From: Nocardioides astragali
GTDB taxonomy: Bacteria; Actinomycetota; Actinomycetes; Propionibacteriales; Nocardioidaceae
Direction: 5' to 3'
DNA length: 64,000 bases
Assembly (NCBI RefSeq): GCF_024436375.1
Contig: NZ_JAFMZM010000006.1
Span: 248,001-312,000, forward strand
Shown here: piece after piece, positions 1-9,781 of the stretch
Layout: each line of letters opens with the position of its first letter
Numbering within the stretch: the first letter of the stretch is position 1
Notes under the pieces: generated by a model
Seen by the model: the letters and a program-made list of their open reading frames with translations, nothing else
What the model was told of the DNA's origin: nothing
Databases searched by the model: none
Translations under genes and position numbers: made by a program

Positions 1-1236
<1,236 letters not shown>

Positions 1237-1239
1237 ACA

Positions 1240-1593
1240 GTGCCGATCATCGGCGTCGGCATCGACGTGGTCGACATCGATCGCTTCGTGCAGTCCCTCG
1301 AACGTACGCCCGGGCTGCGCGGGCGGTTGTTCACCGACGCCGAGGCGAGCCGGCCCCCTGCGTCGCTGGCCGCACGGTTCGCGGCCAAGGAGGCCATCGC
1401 CAAGGCGCTGGGCGCCCCGGTCGGGATGGCCTGGCACGACGCCGAGATCGTCTCGGAGGAGACCGGACGGCCCCGTTTCGAGATCCGCGGCACCGTCGCC
1501 GCCCAGGCCGAGGCCATCGGCGTCGCCCACGTCCACGTCTCGCTGTCGCACGACGCCGGTATCGCGTCGGCGGTCGTGGTGCTGGAGAGCTGA
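1240..1593 (+). CDS. acpS: Holo-[acyl-carrier-protein] synthase
   Basis: AcpS transfers 4'-phosphopantetheine from CoA to the serine of acyl carrier protein, activating fatty acid synthesis. The 117-residue length is typical. The Mg-binding signatures are visible: GIDVVDIDRF (Asp9) and ARFAAKEAIAKALG (residues 45-58, Glu51), with SLSHD near the end. It starts with GTG three bases after glmS and is followed by nnr after 6 bases, so the three genes look co-transcribed. The GTG start gives the usual first strand PIIGVGIDVV, and no better upstream start is available. Confidence 0.95.
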   Translation: MPIIGVGIDVVDIDRFVQSLERTPGLRGRLFTDAEASRPPASLAARFAAKEAIAKALGAPVGMAWHDAEIVSEETGRPRFEIRGTVAAQAEAIGVAHVHVSLSHDAGIASAVVVLES

Positions 1594-1599
1594 GCTGAC

Positions 1600-2991
1600 G
1601 TGCTGCGCGCCCACACCGTCGACGACGTACGCCGTGCGGAGCAGGCCGCGATGTCGGCCCTGCCCGACGGTGCGCTGATGCAGCAGGCCGCGGCCGGCCT
1701 GGCCGCTGCCGTGGTCGACCTCCTCGGCGGGGCCTACGGCCGGCGCGTGGTGCTGCTCGTGGGCCCGGGCGACAACGGAGGCGACGCGCTCTGGGCCGGC
1801 GCGCGGCTGGCCGGTCGGGGAGCGCGGGTCGAGGCCGTGCTGCTCGCGGACCGTGTCCACGAGGCGGGGCTGTCTGCGCTCCGCGCCGCGGGCGGGCGAG
1901 CCAGCCGTGACGTCGGCGACGTCGACCCGGCCCCCGACCTGGTGGTGGACGGCATCGTGGGCATCGGCGGCCGTCCCGGGCTTCGTCCCGACGCCGTCGC
2001 GGCGCTGGAGCACTTCCCGGGCGTCCCGGTGGTCGCGGTCGACGTCCCGTCGGGGGTCGACGTGGACACCGGTCGCGTCGACGGACCCCACGTGGTCGCG
2101 GACCTCACCGTCACGTTCGGCACCCACAAGGTCGCCCACCTCGTCGACCCGGCCTCGACCGCCAGTGGCGCGCTCCACCTCGTCGACCTCGGACTGGACC
2201 TCGGGGCACCCGCGGTCGAGGCGCTCCAGCCCGACGACGTACGAGCGCTGCTGCCGCGGCCCGGGCACGTCGCGCACAAGTACACCCGTGGAGTGGTGGG
2301 CGTCCGCGCCGGCTCGGGCACCTATCCCGGCGCCGCGCTGCTGGCTGTCGCGGGAGCGGCGTGCGGCCTGGCCGGCATGGTCCGCTACGTCGGTCCCGAG
2401 GCCATCGCGGACCGGGTCCGGGCCGCGCACCCCGAGGTCGTGGGTGCTGGACGGGTGCAGGCGTGGGTGGTCGGGCCGGGTGGCGGCGACGACGCGGGCG
2501 GGATGCTCACGGCCGCCCGCGCGGACGACGTACCCGTCGTCGTGGACGCCGACGCCCTGCGCCACGTGACCGGACCGGTGCCGGGCTGCGTCCTCACGCC
2601 GCACGCGGGCGAGCTCGCCGCGATGCTCGGGGTCGAGCGCGCCGAGGTGGAGGCCGGCCCACTGGCCTTCGCCCGCGACGCCGCCCGCCGCTGGAACTGC
2701 GTGGTCCTGCTCAAGGGCCACCACACGCTCGTCGCCGACCCGCACGGCCGGGTGCGGGTGACGACCACCGGCGTCCCGTGGCTGGCGACCGCCGGCGCCG
2801 GGGACGTCCTCGCCGGACTGGTCGGCGCGCTCCTCGCGGCCGGCCTGGAGCCGTACGACGCCGCGTCGGTCGGGTCCTGGATCCACGGCGCCGCTGCCAC
2901 CGAGGCCGCGGGCGGCGGCCCGCTGACCGCGAGCCGGGTCGCGGTCCAGATCCCGCGGCTGGTGCGCGAGACCCTCACAGGTTTGGGATGA
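1600..2991 (+). CDS. nnr: Bifunctional NAD(P)H-hydrate repair enzyme (epimerase + ADP-dependent dehydratase)
   Basis: This 463-residue protein repairs damaged, hydrated NAD(P)H. The N-terminal YjeF_N domain (about 1-210) epimerizes NAD(P)HX and carries the VGPGDNGGDAL nucleotide loop (residues 55-62 core). The C-terminal ribokinase-like CARKD domain (about 215-463) dehydrates the S epimer; it shows TPHAGELAAML and the anion-hole/catalytic loop TAGAGDVLAG (Asp402). The GTG start lies 6 bases after acpS, and the 3' end runs up to the alr start (alr begins 8 bases later). The two-domain fusion is the normal bacterial arrangement. Confidence 0.95.
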   Translation: MLRAHTVDDVRRAEQAAMSALPDGALMQQAAAGLAAAVVDLLGGAYGRRVVLLVGPGDNGGDALWAGARLAGRGARVEAVLLADRVHEAGLSALRAAGGRASRDVGDVDPAPDLVVDGIVGIGGRPGLRPDAVAALEHFPGVPVVAVDVPSGVDVDTGRVDGPHVVADLTVTFGTHKVAHLVDPASTASGALHLVDLGLDLGAPAVEALQPDDVRALLPRPGHVAHKYTRGVVGVRAGSGTYPGAALLAVAGAACGLAGMVRYVGPEAIADRVRAAHPEVVGAGRVQAWVVGPGGGDDAGGMLTAARADDVPVVVDADALRHVTGPVPGCVLTPHAGELAAMLGVERAEVEAGPLAFARDAARRWNCVVLLKGHHTLVADPHGRVRVTTTGVPWLATAGAGDVLAGLVGALLAAGLEPYDAASVGSWIHGAAATEAAGGGPLTASRVAVQIPRLVRETLTGLG

Positions 2992-2999
2992 TCCATTCC

Positions 3000-4178
3000 A
3001 TGACCGATCCCGTGCCGCATCGCGCCGAGATCGTGGTCGACGTCGCTGCCATCCGGCACAACGTGCGGATCCTCAAGGACCTCGTGTCGGTGGACGGCCC
3101 GGTGCAGATGATGACGGTGGTCAAGGCCGACGGCTACGGCCACGGCATGGTGGAGGCCGCCGAGGCGGCCCGCGAGGGGGGCGCCGACTGGCTGGGCGTG
3201 GCCACGATCGACGAGGCGCTGGCCCTGCGGGCGGCGGGGGACCAGGGTCCGCTGCTGTGCTGGCTCAGCGCGCCGGGTGACGACTTCGCCGCCGCCGTGG
3301 CAGCGGGTGTCGAGCTGACGGCCTACACGGTGGCGGAGCTCGACGAGGTCGCGGCAGTGGGCGACGCCCGGGTCCAGCTCAAGCTCGACACCGGGCTCTC
3401 GCGGGGCGGAGCCCCGCGCGCCGAGTGGCAGGAGCTGTTCGCGGCGGCTGCGGCCCACGAGGCGGCGGGCCGGGTGCGGGTGACCGGCATATGGTCGCAC
3501 TTCGCGGCCAGCGACGAGCCCACCCACCCGGCCAACGACGCCCAGGAGGCGGACTTCCGGGAGGCCCTGCGCCTGGCCGAGGCGGCGGGGCTCGACCCCG
3601 ACGTCACCCACCTCGCCAACTCCGCGGCGGCGATCCTGCGCCCGTCGTCCCACTTCGACCTCGTCCGTTGCGGCATCGCGTCCTACGGGCTGGACCCGGC
3701 ACCCGGGGTCAGCCCGCGGCTGGGACTGCGCCCGGCGATGACGGTGCGCGCTCGCCTGCTCATGAGCAAGGCGATCTCGGCCGGCGACGGCGTCTCCTAC
3801 GGCCACACCTGGCTCGCCGACCGCGACACCACGGTGGGCGTCGTACCCGTGGGATACGCCGAGGGCATCCTGCGCGCTGCCGGCAACACCGCGTCGGTCT
3901 GGGTCGAGGACTCGCTGCGACCGATCCTCGGGCGGGTGTGCATGGACCAGTTCGTGGTCGGCCTCCACGGTGAGCTCCCGCGGCCGGGCACCGACGTGGT
4001 CCTCTTCGGTCCCGGCGACCTCGGCGAGCCCACCGCGCAGGACTGGGCAGAGGCGGTCGGCACCATCAGCTACGAGATCGTGACCCGGCTGGGGGGCCGG
4101 CTGGCGCGACGCCACGTCGACTCCGAGCGAGTGGACGCGGACATCAACGGGGCAGACCTGGAAGGAACCCCCACTTGA
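3000..4178 (+). CDS. alr: Alanine racemase
   Basis: PLP-dependent racemase making D-alanine for peptidoglycan; 392 residues, the normal size. The PLP lysine motif VVKADGYGHG gives Lys42. The second catalytic tyrosine region (GVSYGHTW, with VPVGYAEG following) and the C-terminal beta domain with RVCMDQFVV are present. I use ATG at 3000, 8 bases after the nnr stop; an in-frame ATG at 2988 overlapping the nnr stop would add only four residues. The downstream hydrolase start overlaps the alr stop, so the genes are translationally coupled. The same neighbour order (alr before the t6A genes) is seen in mycobacteria. Confidence 0.96.
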   Translation: MTDPVPHRAEIVVDVAAIRHNVRILKDLVSVDGPVQMMTVVKADGYGHGMVEAAEAAREGGADWLGVATIDEALALRAAGDQGPLLCWLSAPGDDFAAAVAAGVELTAYTVAELDEVAAVGDARVQLKLDTGLSRGGAPRAEWQELFAAAAAHEAAGRVRVTGIWSHFAASDEPTHPANDAQEADFREALRLAEAAGLDPDVTHLANSAAAILRPSSHFDLVRCGIASYGLDPAPGVSPRLGLRPAMTVRARLLMSKAISAGDGVSYGHTWLADRDTTVGVVPVGYAEGILRAAGNTASVWVEDSLRPILGRVCMDQFVVGLHGELPRPGTDVVLFGPGDLGEPTAQDWAEAVGTISYEIVTRLGGRLARRHVDSERVDADINGADLEGTPT

Positions 4179-5239
4179 GCATCAAGGGCCGGATCTTCGG
4201 CACCGTCGTCGGCGCAGCCGGACTGGCAGCCGCGGCCGGCGCGGTCGGCATCGCGCGCCAGAACCGCGTCATCGGCAACCGGGCGGCGGGGGAGCGCGTC
4301 GCGTTCGGCGAGCTGCACAGCACACCGCTGGTCGTGGTGGCCGACGACGCGGTGGACCTGCACGTCGAGATCGACGAGCCCACCGACTTCGGGGGTGCCC
4401 CGGCCACCGACGACGACCTCACCGTCGTCTTCGTGCACGGCTACTCGCTCAACCTCGACTGCTGGCACTACCAGCGCGCCGCCTACCGCGGGCAGGTGCG
4501 TACGGTCTTCTACGACCAGCGCAGCCACGGCCGCTCGGCGCGCTCCGACGAGGACCACTGCACCATCGAGCAGCTCGGCCACGACCTGCGTCGCGTCATC
4601 GAGGACACCTCGCCCGGCCCGTGCGTGGTCGTGGGCCACTCGATGGGGGGCATGAGCGTCGTCTCCCTCGCGGAGCACTACCCGGAGCTGTTCGGCGACA
4701 AGGTGGTGGGCGCCGCCCTCATCTCGACCACGGCCGGCGGCCTCGACCCGGGCCGGATCCTGTTCCCGATGGTGCCGCTCGGCATCAGCGGCCGGTTCGT
4801 CGGCCGGGCCGTGCGCACCCTCAACCTGGGCCACCGGGTGGTGGACCGCGCACGGGTGTGGGGACACGCGGCGGCCGACGTGATGACCGACCGCTACGCC
4901 TTCGGCGACGACGTGCCCGCCGACCATGTCGAGTTCGTCTACTCGATGCTCAACTCCACCCCCTTCGCCGTGGTGGCCGACTTCTACCCGGCGTTCGCGA
5001 CGCTCGACCACTTCGACCACCTCGAGCCGCTGGGACGCGTCCCCACCGCGATCATCTGCGGCACCGAGGACAAGATCACCTCGGTCGCGCACAGCCGCAA
5101 GCTGCACAGCCGGATCCCCGGCTCCAGCCTGCTGGAGTGCGAGGGCGCCGGCCACATGGTGCTGCTCGAACGGCACAAGGACGTCACCGCAGAGCTCGAC
5201 GACCTGCTCTCGCTGGCTCAAGGGCAGGTCCCGCGGTGA
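4175..5239 (+). CDS. Alpha/beta-fold hydrolase with N-terminal hydrophobic segment
   Basis: A 354-residue serine hydrolase. Residues 8-27 form a hydrophobic Ala/Gly-rich stretch that could anchor or export the protein. The fold signatures follow in order: VFVHGY (about 86-90, oxyanion hole), nucleophile elbow GHSMGG (Ser156), the acid region ICGTEDKIT, and the catalytic histidine in GAGHMV near the C-terminus. The substrate cannot be read from sequence. The start is TTG at 4175, overlapping the alr stop in TTGA, with AAGGA about 8 bases upstream. The stop overlaps the next gene in GTGA. An alpha/beta hydrolase between alr and tsaE is common in actinobacteria. Confidence 0.9.
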   Translation: MSIKGRIFGTVVGAAGLAAAAGAVGIARQNRVIGNRAAGERVAFGELHSTPLVVVADDAVDLHVEIDEPTDFGGAPATDDDLTVVFVHGYSLNLDCWHYQRAAYRGQVRTVFYDQRSHGRSARSDEDHCTIEQLGHDLRRVIEDTSPGPCVVVGHSMGGMSVVSLAEHYPELFGDKVVGAALISTTAGGLDPGRILFPMVPLGISGRFVGRAVRTLNLGHRVVDRARVWGHAAADVMTDRYAFGDDVPADHVEFVYSMLNSTPFAVVADFYPAFATLDHFDHLEPLGRVPTAIICGTEDKITSVAHSRKLHSRIPGSSLLECEGAGHMVLLERHKDVTAELDDLLSLAQGQVPR

Positions 5240-6123
5240 GCGTCGTCGTACGCCGGGTCGGACCGGAGGCGGCCGCCGACGTGCTGGCCGTGGTGCAGGA
5301 GGCGTTCGGTGCCCGCCCCGTCCTGGACCCGCCCGCCGACGCTCTCAACGAGGACCTCGACTCGGTGGCCCGGCTGCTCGGTGTCCGCGGCGGCCTGCTC
5401 GCGACCCTGGACGGCGTACCCGTCGGGTGCGTCATCCTCGACGTTGCCCCGGACGGGTTGGTGCTCCGGCGGTTCGGCGTGGTGCCCGCCGCCCAGGGCA
5501 ACGGCGTGGCGACCGCCCTGGTCGAGGCGGCCGTCGACCTGGCTGCGGGCCGCCAGGCCGTGCGGGTCGTCGCGCGTGAGGAGCTGCCCGGGACGGTGGC
5601 CTTCTGGGAGCGGCACGACTTCGTGGTGACCGGTCGTCGCAGCCCCTACGTCGAGATGGCACTGTGGCTCGGCACCAGCTTCGACGTGCCGGAGGCCGAG
5701 AGGATGCGAGAGCTGGGCGAGCGCGTCGGCCGGAGCCTGGTGGCCGGCGACCTCGTCGTGCTCACGGGCGAGCTCGGTGCCGGCAAGACCACCTTCACCC
5801 AGGGTCTGGGGCTCGGCCTCCAGGTGCGCGGCGACGTCACGTCGCCGACGTTCGTGATCGCCCGCGTACACCCCTCCCTGGTCGGCGGGCCCGACCTGGT
5901 GCACGTGGACGCCTACCGGCTGGGTGGCCTCGACGAGCTCGACGACCTCGACCTGGACACCTCCCTGGACTCCGCCATCACCGTCGTGGAGTGGGGCGCC
6001 GGGCTCGCGGAGGGCCTGGCCGACTCCCGTCTCGAGGTGGTCATCGAGCGCGTCGTGGGCCAGAGTCCCGAGGAGGAGCTCGATCCTCGCCGCGTTTGCC
6101 TTCGCTGGGTCGTCGGACAGTAA
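5236..6123 (+). CDS. tsaE: Fused GNAT acetyltransferase - TsaE (t6A complex ATPase)
   Basis: A 295-residue two-domain protein in one uninterrupted frame. Residues 1-143 are a GNAT domain with acetyl-CoA loop RFGVVPAAQGNGVATAL (79-96). Residues from about 148 form TsaE, the ATPase that supports TsaB-TsaD in making threonylcarbamoyl-A37 tRNA, with Walker A GELGAGKTT (178-186), TSPTFVI and the HVDAYRL motif. The start is GTG in the GTGA overlap with the hydrolase. No stop or good start with a ribosome site separates the halves, although ATG codons at the junction (for example ATGGCACTGTGG near 5655) could allow an internal TsaE start. tsaB follows after 10 bases. Confidence 0.9.
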   Translation: MSVVVRRVGPEAAADVLAVVQEAFGARPVLDPPADALNEDLDSVARLLGVRGGLLATLDGVPVGCVILDVAPDGLVLRRFGVVPAAQGNGVATALVEAAVDLAAGRQAVRVVAREELPGTVAFWERHDFVVTGRRSPYVEMALWLGTSFDVPEAERMRELGERVGRSLVAGDLVVLTGELGAGKTTFTQGLGLGLQVRGDVTSPTFVIARVHPSLVGGPDLVHVDAYRLGGLDELDDLDLDTSLDSAITVVEWGAGLAEGLADSRLEVVIERVVGQSPEEELDPRRVCLRWVVGQ

Positions 6124-6133
6124 CCTCGTCGGC

Positions 6134-6811
6134 GTGCTGCTTGCCTTCGACACCGCGACCCCGCTGGTCACCGTCGCGCTCCACGACGGCGAGCGGGTGG
6201 TGGTGGAGCTCTCCTCGGAGCAGCCGATGAAGCACGGCGAGCACCTCGCGCCGCTGATCGCGCGGGCCATGGACGACGCGGGCATCGTCCGGCAGGACCT
6301 CACCGCGATCGCGGTCGGCGTGGGCCCGGGTCCGTTCACCGGCCTGCGCGTGGGGATCGTCACCGCGCGGACCCTGGGCTTCGTGCTGGAGATCCCGGTG
6401 TACGGCGTGTGCTCCCTCGACGCGATCGCCCTGGAGGTGGTCGGCACGGGCGCCGCCTCGGGCAGCTTCCTGGTGGCCACGGACGCTCGGCGCAAGGAGG
6501 TCTACCTCGCCTCCTACGACCCGGACGCGCGGCGCCTGGAGGGACCGGTCGTGACCCGGCCGGCGGAGGTCGCCACCGCCGCGCCTGTCGCCGGAGCCGG
6601 CCCGTCGCTCTACCCCGACCACTTCCCCCACGCGATCGCCCCGGCCCGCCCGAGCGCCGCCTGGCTGGCCACCGGTGTCGCCGACGAGCTCATAGACTTG
6701 CTCGACCCCGAACCCCTCTACCTCCGGCGTCCCGACGCGGTCGCCGGTGCGCCCAGGAAGCCTGCCCTTCGCGACGTCTCGTCCCTCGACTCCTCAGGAA
6801 CCTTGCCGTGA
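6134..6811 (+). CDS. tsaB: tRNA threonylcarbamoyladenosine biosynthesis protein TsaB
   Basis: A 225-residue ASKHA-fold partner of TsaD in t6A37 tRNA modification. The start region LLAFDTATPLVTVAL and the PGPFTGLRVG motif (about residues 60-70) are diagnostic. The GTG start at 6134 gives the standard N-terminus; longer frames upstream run through tsaE in another frame. The stop overlaps rimI in GTGA. It lacks the metal-binding HxxxH seen in TsaD, as expected for TsaB. Confidence 0.95.
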   Translation: MLLAFDTATPLVTVALHDGERVVVELSSEQPMKHGEHLAPLIARAMDDAGIVRQDLTAIAVGVGPGPFTGLRVGIVTARTLGFVLEIPVYGVCSLDAIALEVVGTGAASGSFLVATDARRKEVYLASYDPDARRLEGPVVTRPAEVATAAPVAGAGPSLYPDHFPHAIAPARPSAAWLATGVADELIDLLDPEPLYLRRPDAVAGAPRKPALRDVSSLDSSGTLP

Positions 6812-7263
6812 TCCGTCCCGCTGTCCTGGCCGACCTTCCGGCCCTCACCGCGCTCGAGCAGGAGCTCTTCGGCCTCGACGCGTGGAGCGAGGCGCAGCTC
6901 CGGCAGGAGATCGAGGGTCCCGGACGCCGCTTCGTGGTCGCCGACGACCTCACCGGCTACGCCGTGACGATGACGGCCGGCGACATCGTCGACCTGCTGC
7001 GCATCGCCGTACGCCCCGAGGCCCGCCGTGCCGGCCTCGCCTCACGGCTGCTCGACGAGCTCCTCGTCGACACCGACGACGCCTCGCGGATGCTGCTCGA
7101 GGTGAGTGTCTCCAACTCCGCCGCCCTCGGCTTCTACGTCGCCCGCCAGTTCAGCGTGATCGACGTCCGCCCCCACTACTACCGCGACGGCTCCGAGGCG
7201 CTGGTGATGTGTCGCTGGCTGCCCGGTGCCGCCCGGACGGAGACGGCGACGTCGCATGACTGA
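6808..7263 (+). CDS. rimI: Ribosomal-protein-alanine N-acetyltransferase RimI-like
   Basis: A 151-residue GNAT. The acetyl-CoA motif A appears as IAVRPEARRAGLASRLL, followed by motif B with VSVSNSAALGFYVARQF and the YYRDGSEALVM ending. These are typical of RimI, which acetylates the N-terminal alanine of ribosomal protein S18. Its place between tsaB and tsaD is the classic arrangement. GTG start overlaps the tsaB stop by 4 bases, and its own end overlaps tsaD by 8 bases. The true substrate in actinobacteria is not certain. Confidence 0.92.
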   Translation: MIRPAVLADLPALTALEQELFGLDAWSEAQLRQEIEGPGRRFVVADDLTGYAVTMTAGDIVDLLRIAVRPEARRAGLASRLLDELLVDTDDASRMLLEVSVSNSAALGFYVARQFSVIDVRPHYYRDGSEALVMCRWLPGAARTETATSHD

Positions 7264-8302
7264 CGAGCCCCTGGTCCTGGGCATCGAGACCTCGTGCGAC
7301 GAGACCGGCGTCGGCATCGTGCGCGGCCACACGCTGCTGGCCGACACCGTCGCGAGCAGCGTCGAGGAGCACGCCCGGTTCGGCGGTGTGGTGCCCGAGG
7401 TGGCCAGCCGTGCGCACCTGGAGGCGATGGTCCCGACGATCGAGCGGGCCGCAGAGACGGCGGGGATCGCGCTGAGCGACATCGATGCCGTCGCCGTCAC
7501 CAGCGGTCCCGGGCTCGCCGGCGCCCTGCTGGTGGGCGTCGCCAGCGCCAAGGCCCTCGCTCTCGGGCTCGGCAAGCCGATCTACGGCGTCAACCACCTG
7601 GCCGCGCACGTCGCCGTCGACCAGCTCGAGCACGGGCCGTTGCCGGAGCCGTGCCTGGCCATGCTGGTGTCCGGTGGCCACTCGAGCCTGCTCGAGGTCA
7701 CCGACGTGACGGTCGGCGTCGAGCCGATGGGCGCCACCATCGACGACGCCGCGGGGGAGGCCTTCGACAAGGTCGCCCGGCTCCTCGGGCTGCCCTTCCC
7801 GGGTGGTCCCCACATCGACAGGGCCGCACGCAGCGGCAACAGCGTCGCCATCGACTTCCCGCGTGGGCTCACCAGCCGCCGCGACCTCGAACGGCACCGC
7901 TTCGACTTCTCCTTCTCCGGGCTCAAGACCGCGGTGGCGCGGTGGGTGGAGACCCAGCAGCGCGACGGCATCACCATCGACGTCGCCGACGTGGCCGCCT
8001 CCTTCCAGGAGGCCGTGTGCGACGTGCTGACCCGCAAGGCCATCGACGCCGCCACCAGCCGCGGCATCGAGGACATCCTGATCGGGGGAGGCGTGGCCGC
8101 CAACAGCCGGCTGCGGGCGATGGCCGAGGAGCGTGCAGCGGCGAGGAACATCCGGGTACGGGTCCCGCGTCCGGGCCTGTGCACCGACAACGGCGCCATG
8201 GTCGCCGCACTGGGTGCGGAGCTGGTCGCGCGCGGACGTACGCCCTCGCTCCTGGACCTGCCGGCCGACTCCTCGCAGCCGATCACCACCGTCGTGGCCT
8301 GA
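7256..8302 (+). CDS. tsaD: tRNA N6-adenosine threonylcarbamoyltransferase TsaD
   Basis: The catalytic subunit of t6A synthesis (Kae1/Gcp family), 348 residues. LGIETSCDETGVGIV opens the protein. The metal site is NHLAAH (His114, His118), followed by SGGHSSLLEV and the ASFQEAVCDVL and GGGVAANSRLR segments. The chosen ATG (7256) overlaps rimI; a ten-residue Arg-rich extension upstream is not conserved in the family. It is the last gene of the co-oriented run starting at glmS. A short region with a 19-bp tandem duplication separates it from the convergent gene. Confidence 0.97.
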   Translation: MTDEPLVLGIETSCDETGVGIVRGHTLLADTVASSVEEHARFGGVVPEVASRAHLEAMVPTIERAAETAGIALSDIDAVAVTSGPGLAGALLVGVASAKALALGLGKPIYGVNHLAAHVAVDQLEHGPLPEPCLAMLVSGGHSSLLEVTDVTVGVEPMGATIDDAAGEAFDKVARLLGLPFPGGPHIDRAARSGNSVAIDFPRGLTSRRDLERHRFDFSFSGLKTAVARWVETQQRDGITIDVADVAASFQEAVCDVLTRKAIDAATSRGIEDILIGGGVAANSRLRAMAEERAAARNIRVRVPRPGLCTDNGAMVAALGAELVARGRTPSLLDLPADSSQPITTVVA

Positions 8303-8321
8303 GACCTCGGCCTCGAGCAGG

Positions 8322-8359
8322 CTGGCCTCAGTCGAGGACGCTGGCTTCAGTCGAGGACG
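8322..8359. repeat. 19-bp tandem duplication at the 3' end of the convergent gene
   Basis: Two abutting 19-bp copies, CTGGCCTCAGTCGAGGACG and CTGGCTTCAGTCGAGGACG, differ at one base. On the minus strand each copy contains the last codons of the neighbouring gene (VLD) plus a TGA stop, so the stop codon itself is duplicated. Confidence 0.85.
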
Positions 8360-9777
8360 CTGGGCGCGACGTCGTCGTCGCCGAGCCAGTCCTGGTCGTA
8401 GACCAGGCTGTCACGATCACTGGTCCGCTCGCGCTCGCCCTTGCGCCCGGACCGACCGCCGGCGGAACCGACAGCAGCGCTCCGGGCGCCGCTCGCACCG
8501 CGACCGCCCGCCCGGGAGCCGGAGGTGGAGCCTCCCGCGCCCCGGCTGCCGGCCGCGCCACGACCCGCGGTGCTGCCGGCGGCTGTGCCGCGTGCTGCCG
8601 ATCCCGCGGCCCGGGACGCCGCGCTGCCGGTCGTCGCGGCGCCGCGCCCAGCCGAGGAACCGGCGGCCGCTGACCGCGACAGTGCTCCGGGGCTTCCGGC
8701 ACGTCCCGTCGAGCCGATGGCCCGCACCGGGGCCGAGCCGGCGGCGCTCGGGGCCGCGCCCGGGCGTACGGCACCAGCGGCCATGCCGGCCGCGCCACCG
8801 GCCGCGCCGAACGCGGCAGCCGTGGCGCCGGGGGAGCCGGCAGAGGCGCCGGTCGGAGCAGGCACCTGCGCACCGCTGGGCTGGTAGGTGATGCCGTCCT
8901 GCGACGAACCGGTCACCGTGGACGTCGGGCCCACGGTCTGGACGTGCGTCGTGGTGGTGGGCGTCGTGGTGGTGGGCGTCGTGGTGGTGGGCGTCGGCGT
9001 CAGGTTGCACTCGATGACGATCGGCGTGATGACGGGCGGAGGGGGCTTGTGCTTGCCGCCGCCGTCGCCGTCGTTTCCGTCGTCGACGAGGCCGCCACCG
9101 ATGAGGCCGCCCCCGGTGTTGCCGCCACCGCCGCCGCCGCCGGTGACCGGCGGCGCCTGGGTGCCGGGGAGGTAGGGGCCGTTGGGACCGGAGGGCACGT
9201 TTGGCGGAGGCTCGGTCGGGTCCTTCTCGCCATGGATCTCCTTCATCGGCGGAATCGCTCCCAGGAAGGCCGCGTCCATCTCCCTGGTCAGGGCTCGGGA
9301 CTTCGCCTCCTGCTGGTCGTACTCGCTCTGCCAGGCGCTGCGCTCGTTCGCGCGGGCCTGCGAGGCGTCGGCCTGGGCCTGGATCTCCTCCGGCGTCAGC
9401 TCGACACCCGGCGTGCCGGCAGGAGCCTGGTAGACCGCAGGCTTCTCGCCGAGGTCGGCCAGGGCGTCGCGCTGGTCGCGCGCGTCGGACAGCTGCCGGC
9501 CGACCTGGGTGAGGGCCTCGCCGGCGGCGCGCAGCTGCTCCGACTTGAGCGCGAGCGACTCGGCGGACTCCTCCATGCCGGCCCGGAGCGCCGGGCCGGT
9601 GAGCGTCTGCTCGCCGATGCGCAGCTCGGCCTGCTGGGCGGCCGACTTGAGCGCGGTGCTCAGCCGCTCCAGGTCCTTCGCCTTCCGCTTCCAGTCGAAG
9701 CCGGCGCCCTTGAGCGCCCCCTCGCTGGCGGTGTCGAGGTACTGGTCCAGCACGAGTCGGTTGGGTCCCTTGGTCAC
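8347..9777 (-). CDS. Low-complexity helical protein, candidate type VII secretion substrate
   Basis: A 476-residue protein I cannot assign to a named family. Residues 1-180 are helical and charged, with coiled-coil character (RKAKDLERLSTALKSAAQQ, SEQLRAAGEALTQ). A Pro/Gly linker follows, with eight glycines in a row and three TTTTP repeats encoded by a 15-bp tandem repeat. Then comes a long Ala/Gly/Ser/Arg-rich disordered segment. The end is acidic and aromatic, YDQDWLGDDDVAPSVLD. A helical N-domain, disordered middle and conserved-looking acidic tail resemble PPE/WXG-type secreted partners of actinobacteria (inference). GTG at 9777 lies 4 bases after the upstream gene's stop, with GAGGAGG about 10 bases before it. 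No Sec signal peptide. Confidence 0.75.
   Translation of the reverse strand: MTKGPNRLVLDQYLDTASEGALKGAGFDWKRKAKDLERLSTALKSAAQQAELRIGEQTLTGPALRAGMEESAESLALKSEQLRAAGEALTQVGRQLSDARDQRDALADLGEKPAVYQAPAGTPGVELTPEEIQAQADASQARANERSAWQSEYDQQEAKSRALTREMDAAFLGAIPPMKEIHGEKDPTEPPPNVPSGPNGPYLPGTQAPPVTGGGGGGGNTGGGLIGGGLVDDGNDGDGGGKHKPPPPVITPIVIECNLTPTPTTTTPTTTTPTTTTHVQTVGPTSTVTGSSQDGITYQPSGAQVPAPTGASAGSPGATAAAFGAAGGAAGMAAGAVRPGAAPSAAGSAPVRAIGSTGRAGSPGALSRSAAAGSSAGRGAATTGSAASRAAGSAARGTAAGSTAGRGAAGSRGAGGSTSGSRAGGRGASGARSAAVGSAGGRSGRKGERERTSDRDSLVYDQDWLGDDDVAPSVLD
8946..8990. repeat. Three perfect 15-bp tandem repeats within the low-complexity gene
   Basis: The unit GCGTCGTGGTGGTGG occurs three times without mismatch. 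Read on the minus strand it encodes TTTTP-type repeats. Perfect copies suggest recent expansion by replication slippage, so the number probably differs between strains. Confidence 0.9.
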
Positions 9778-9781
9778 GGTC

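Noticed and set aside
8946..8990. Short regular repeats suggesting a CRISPR array
   Set aside because: The units abut with no spacers and lie in frame in a coding gene.
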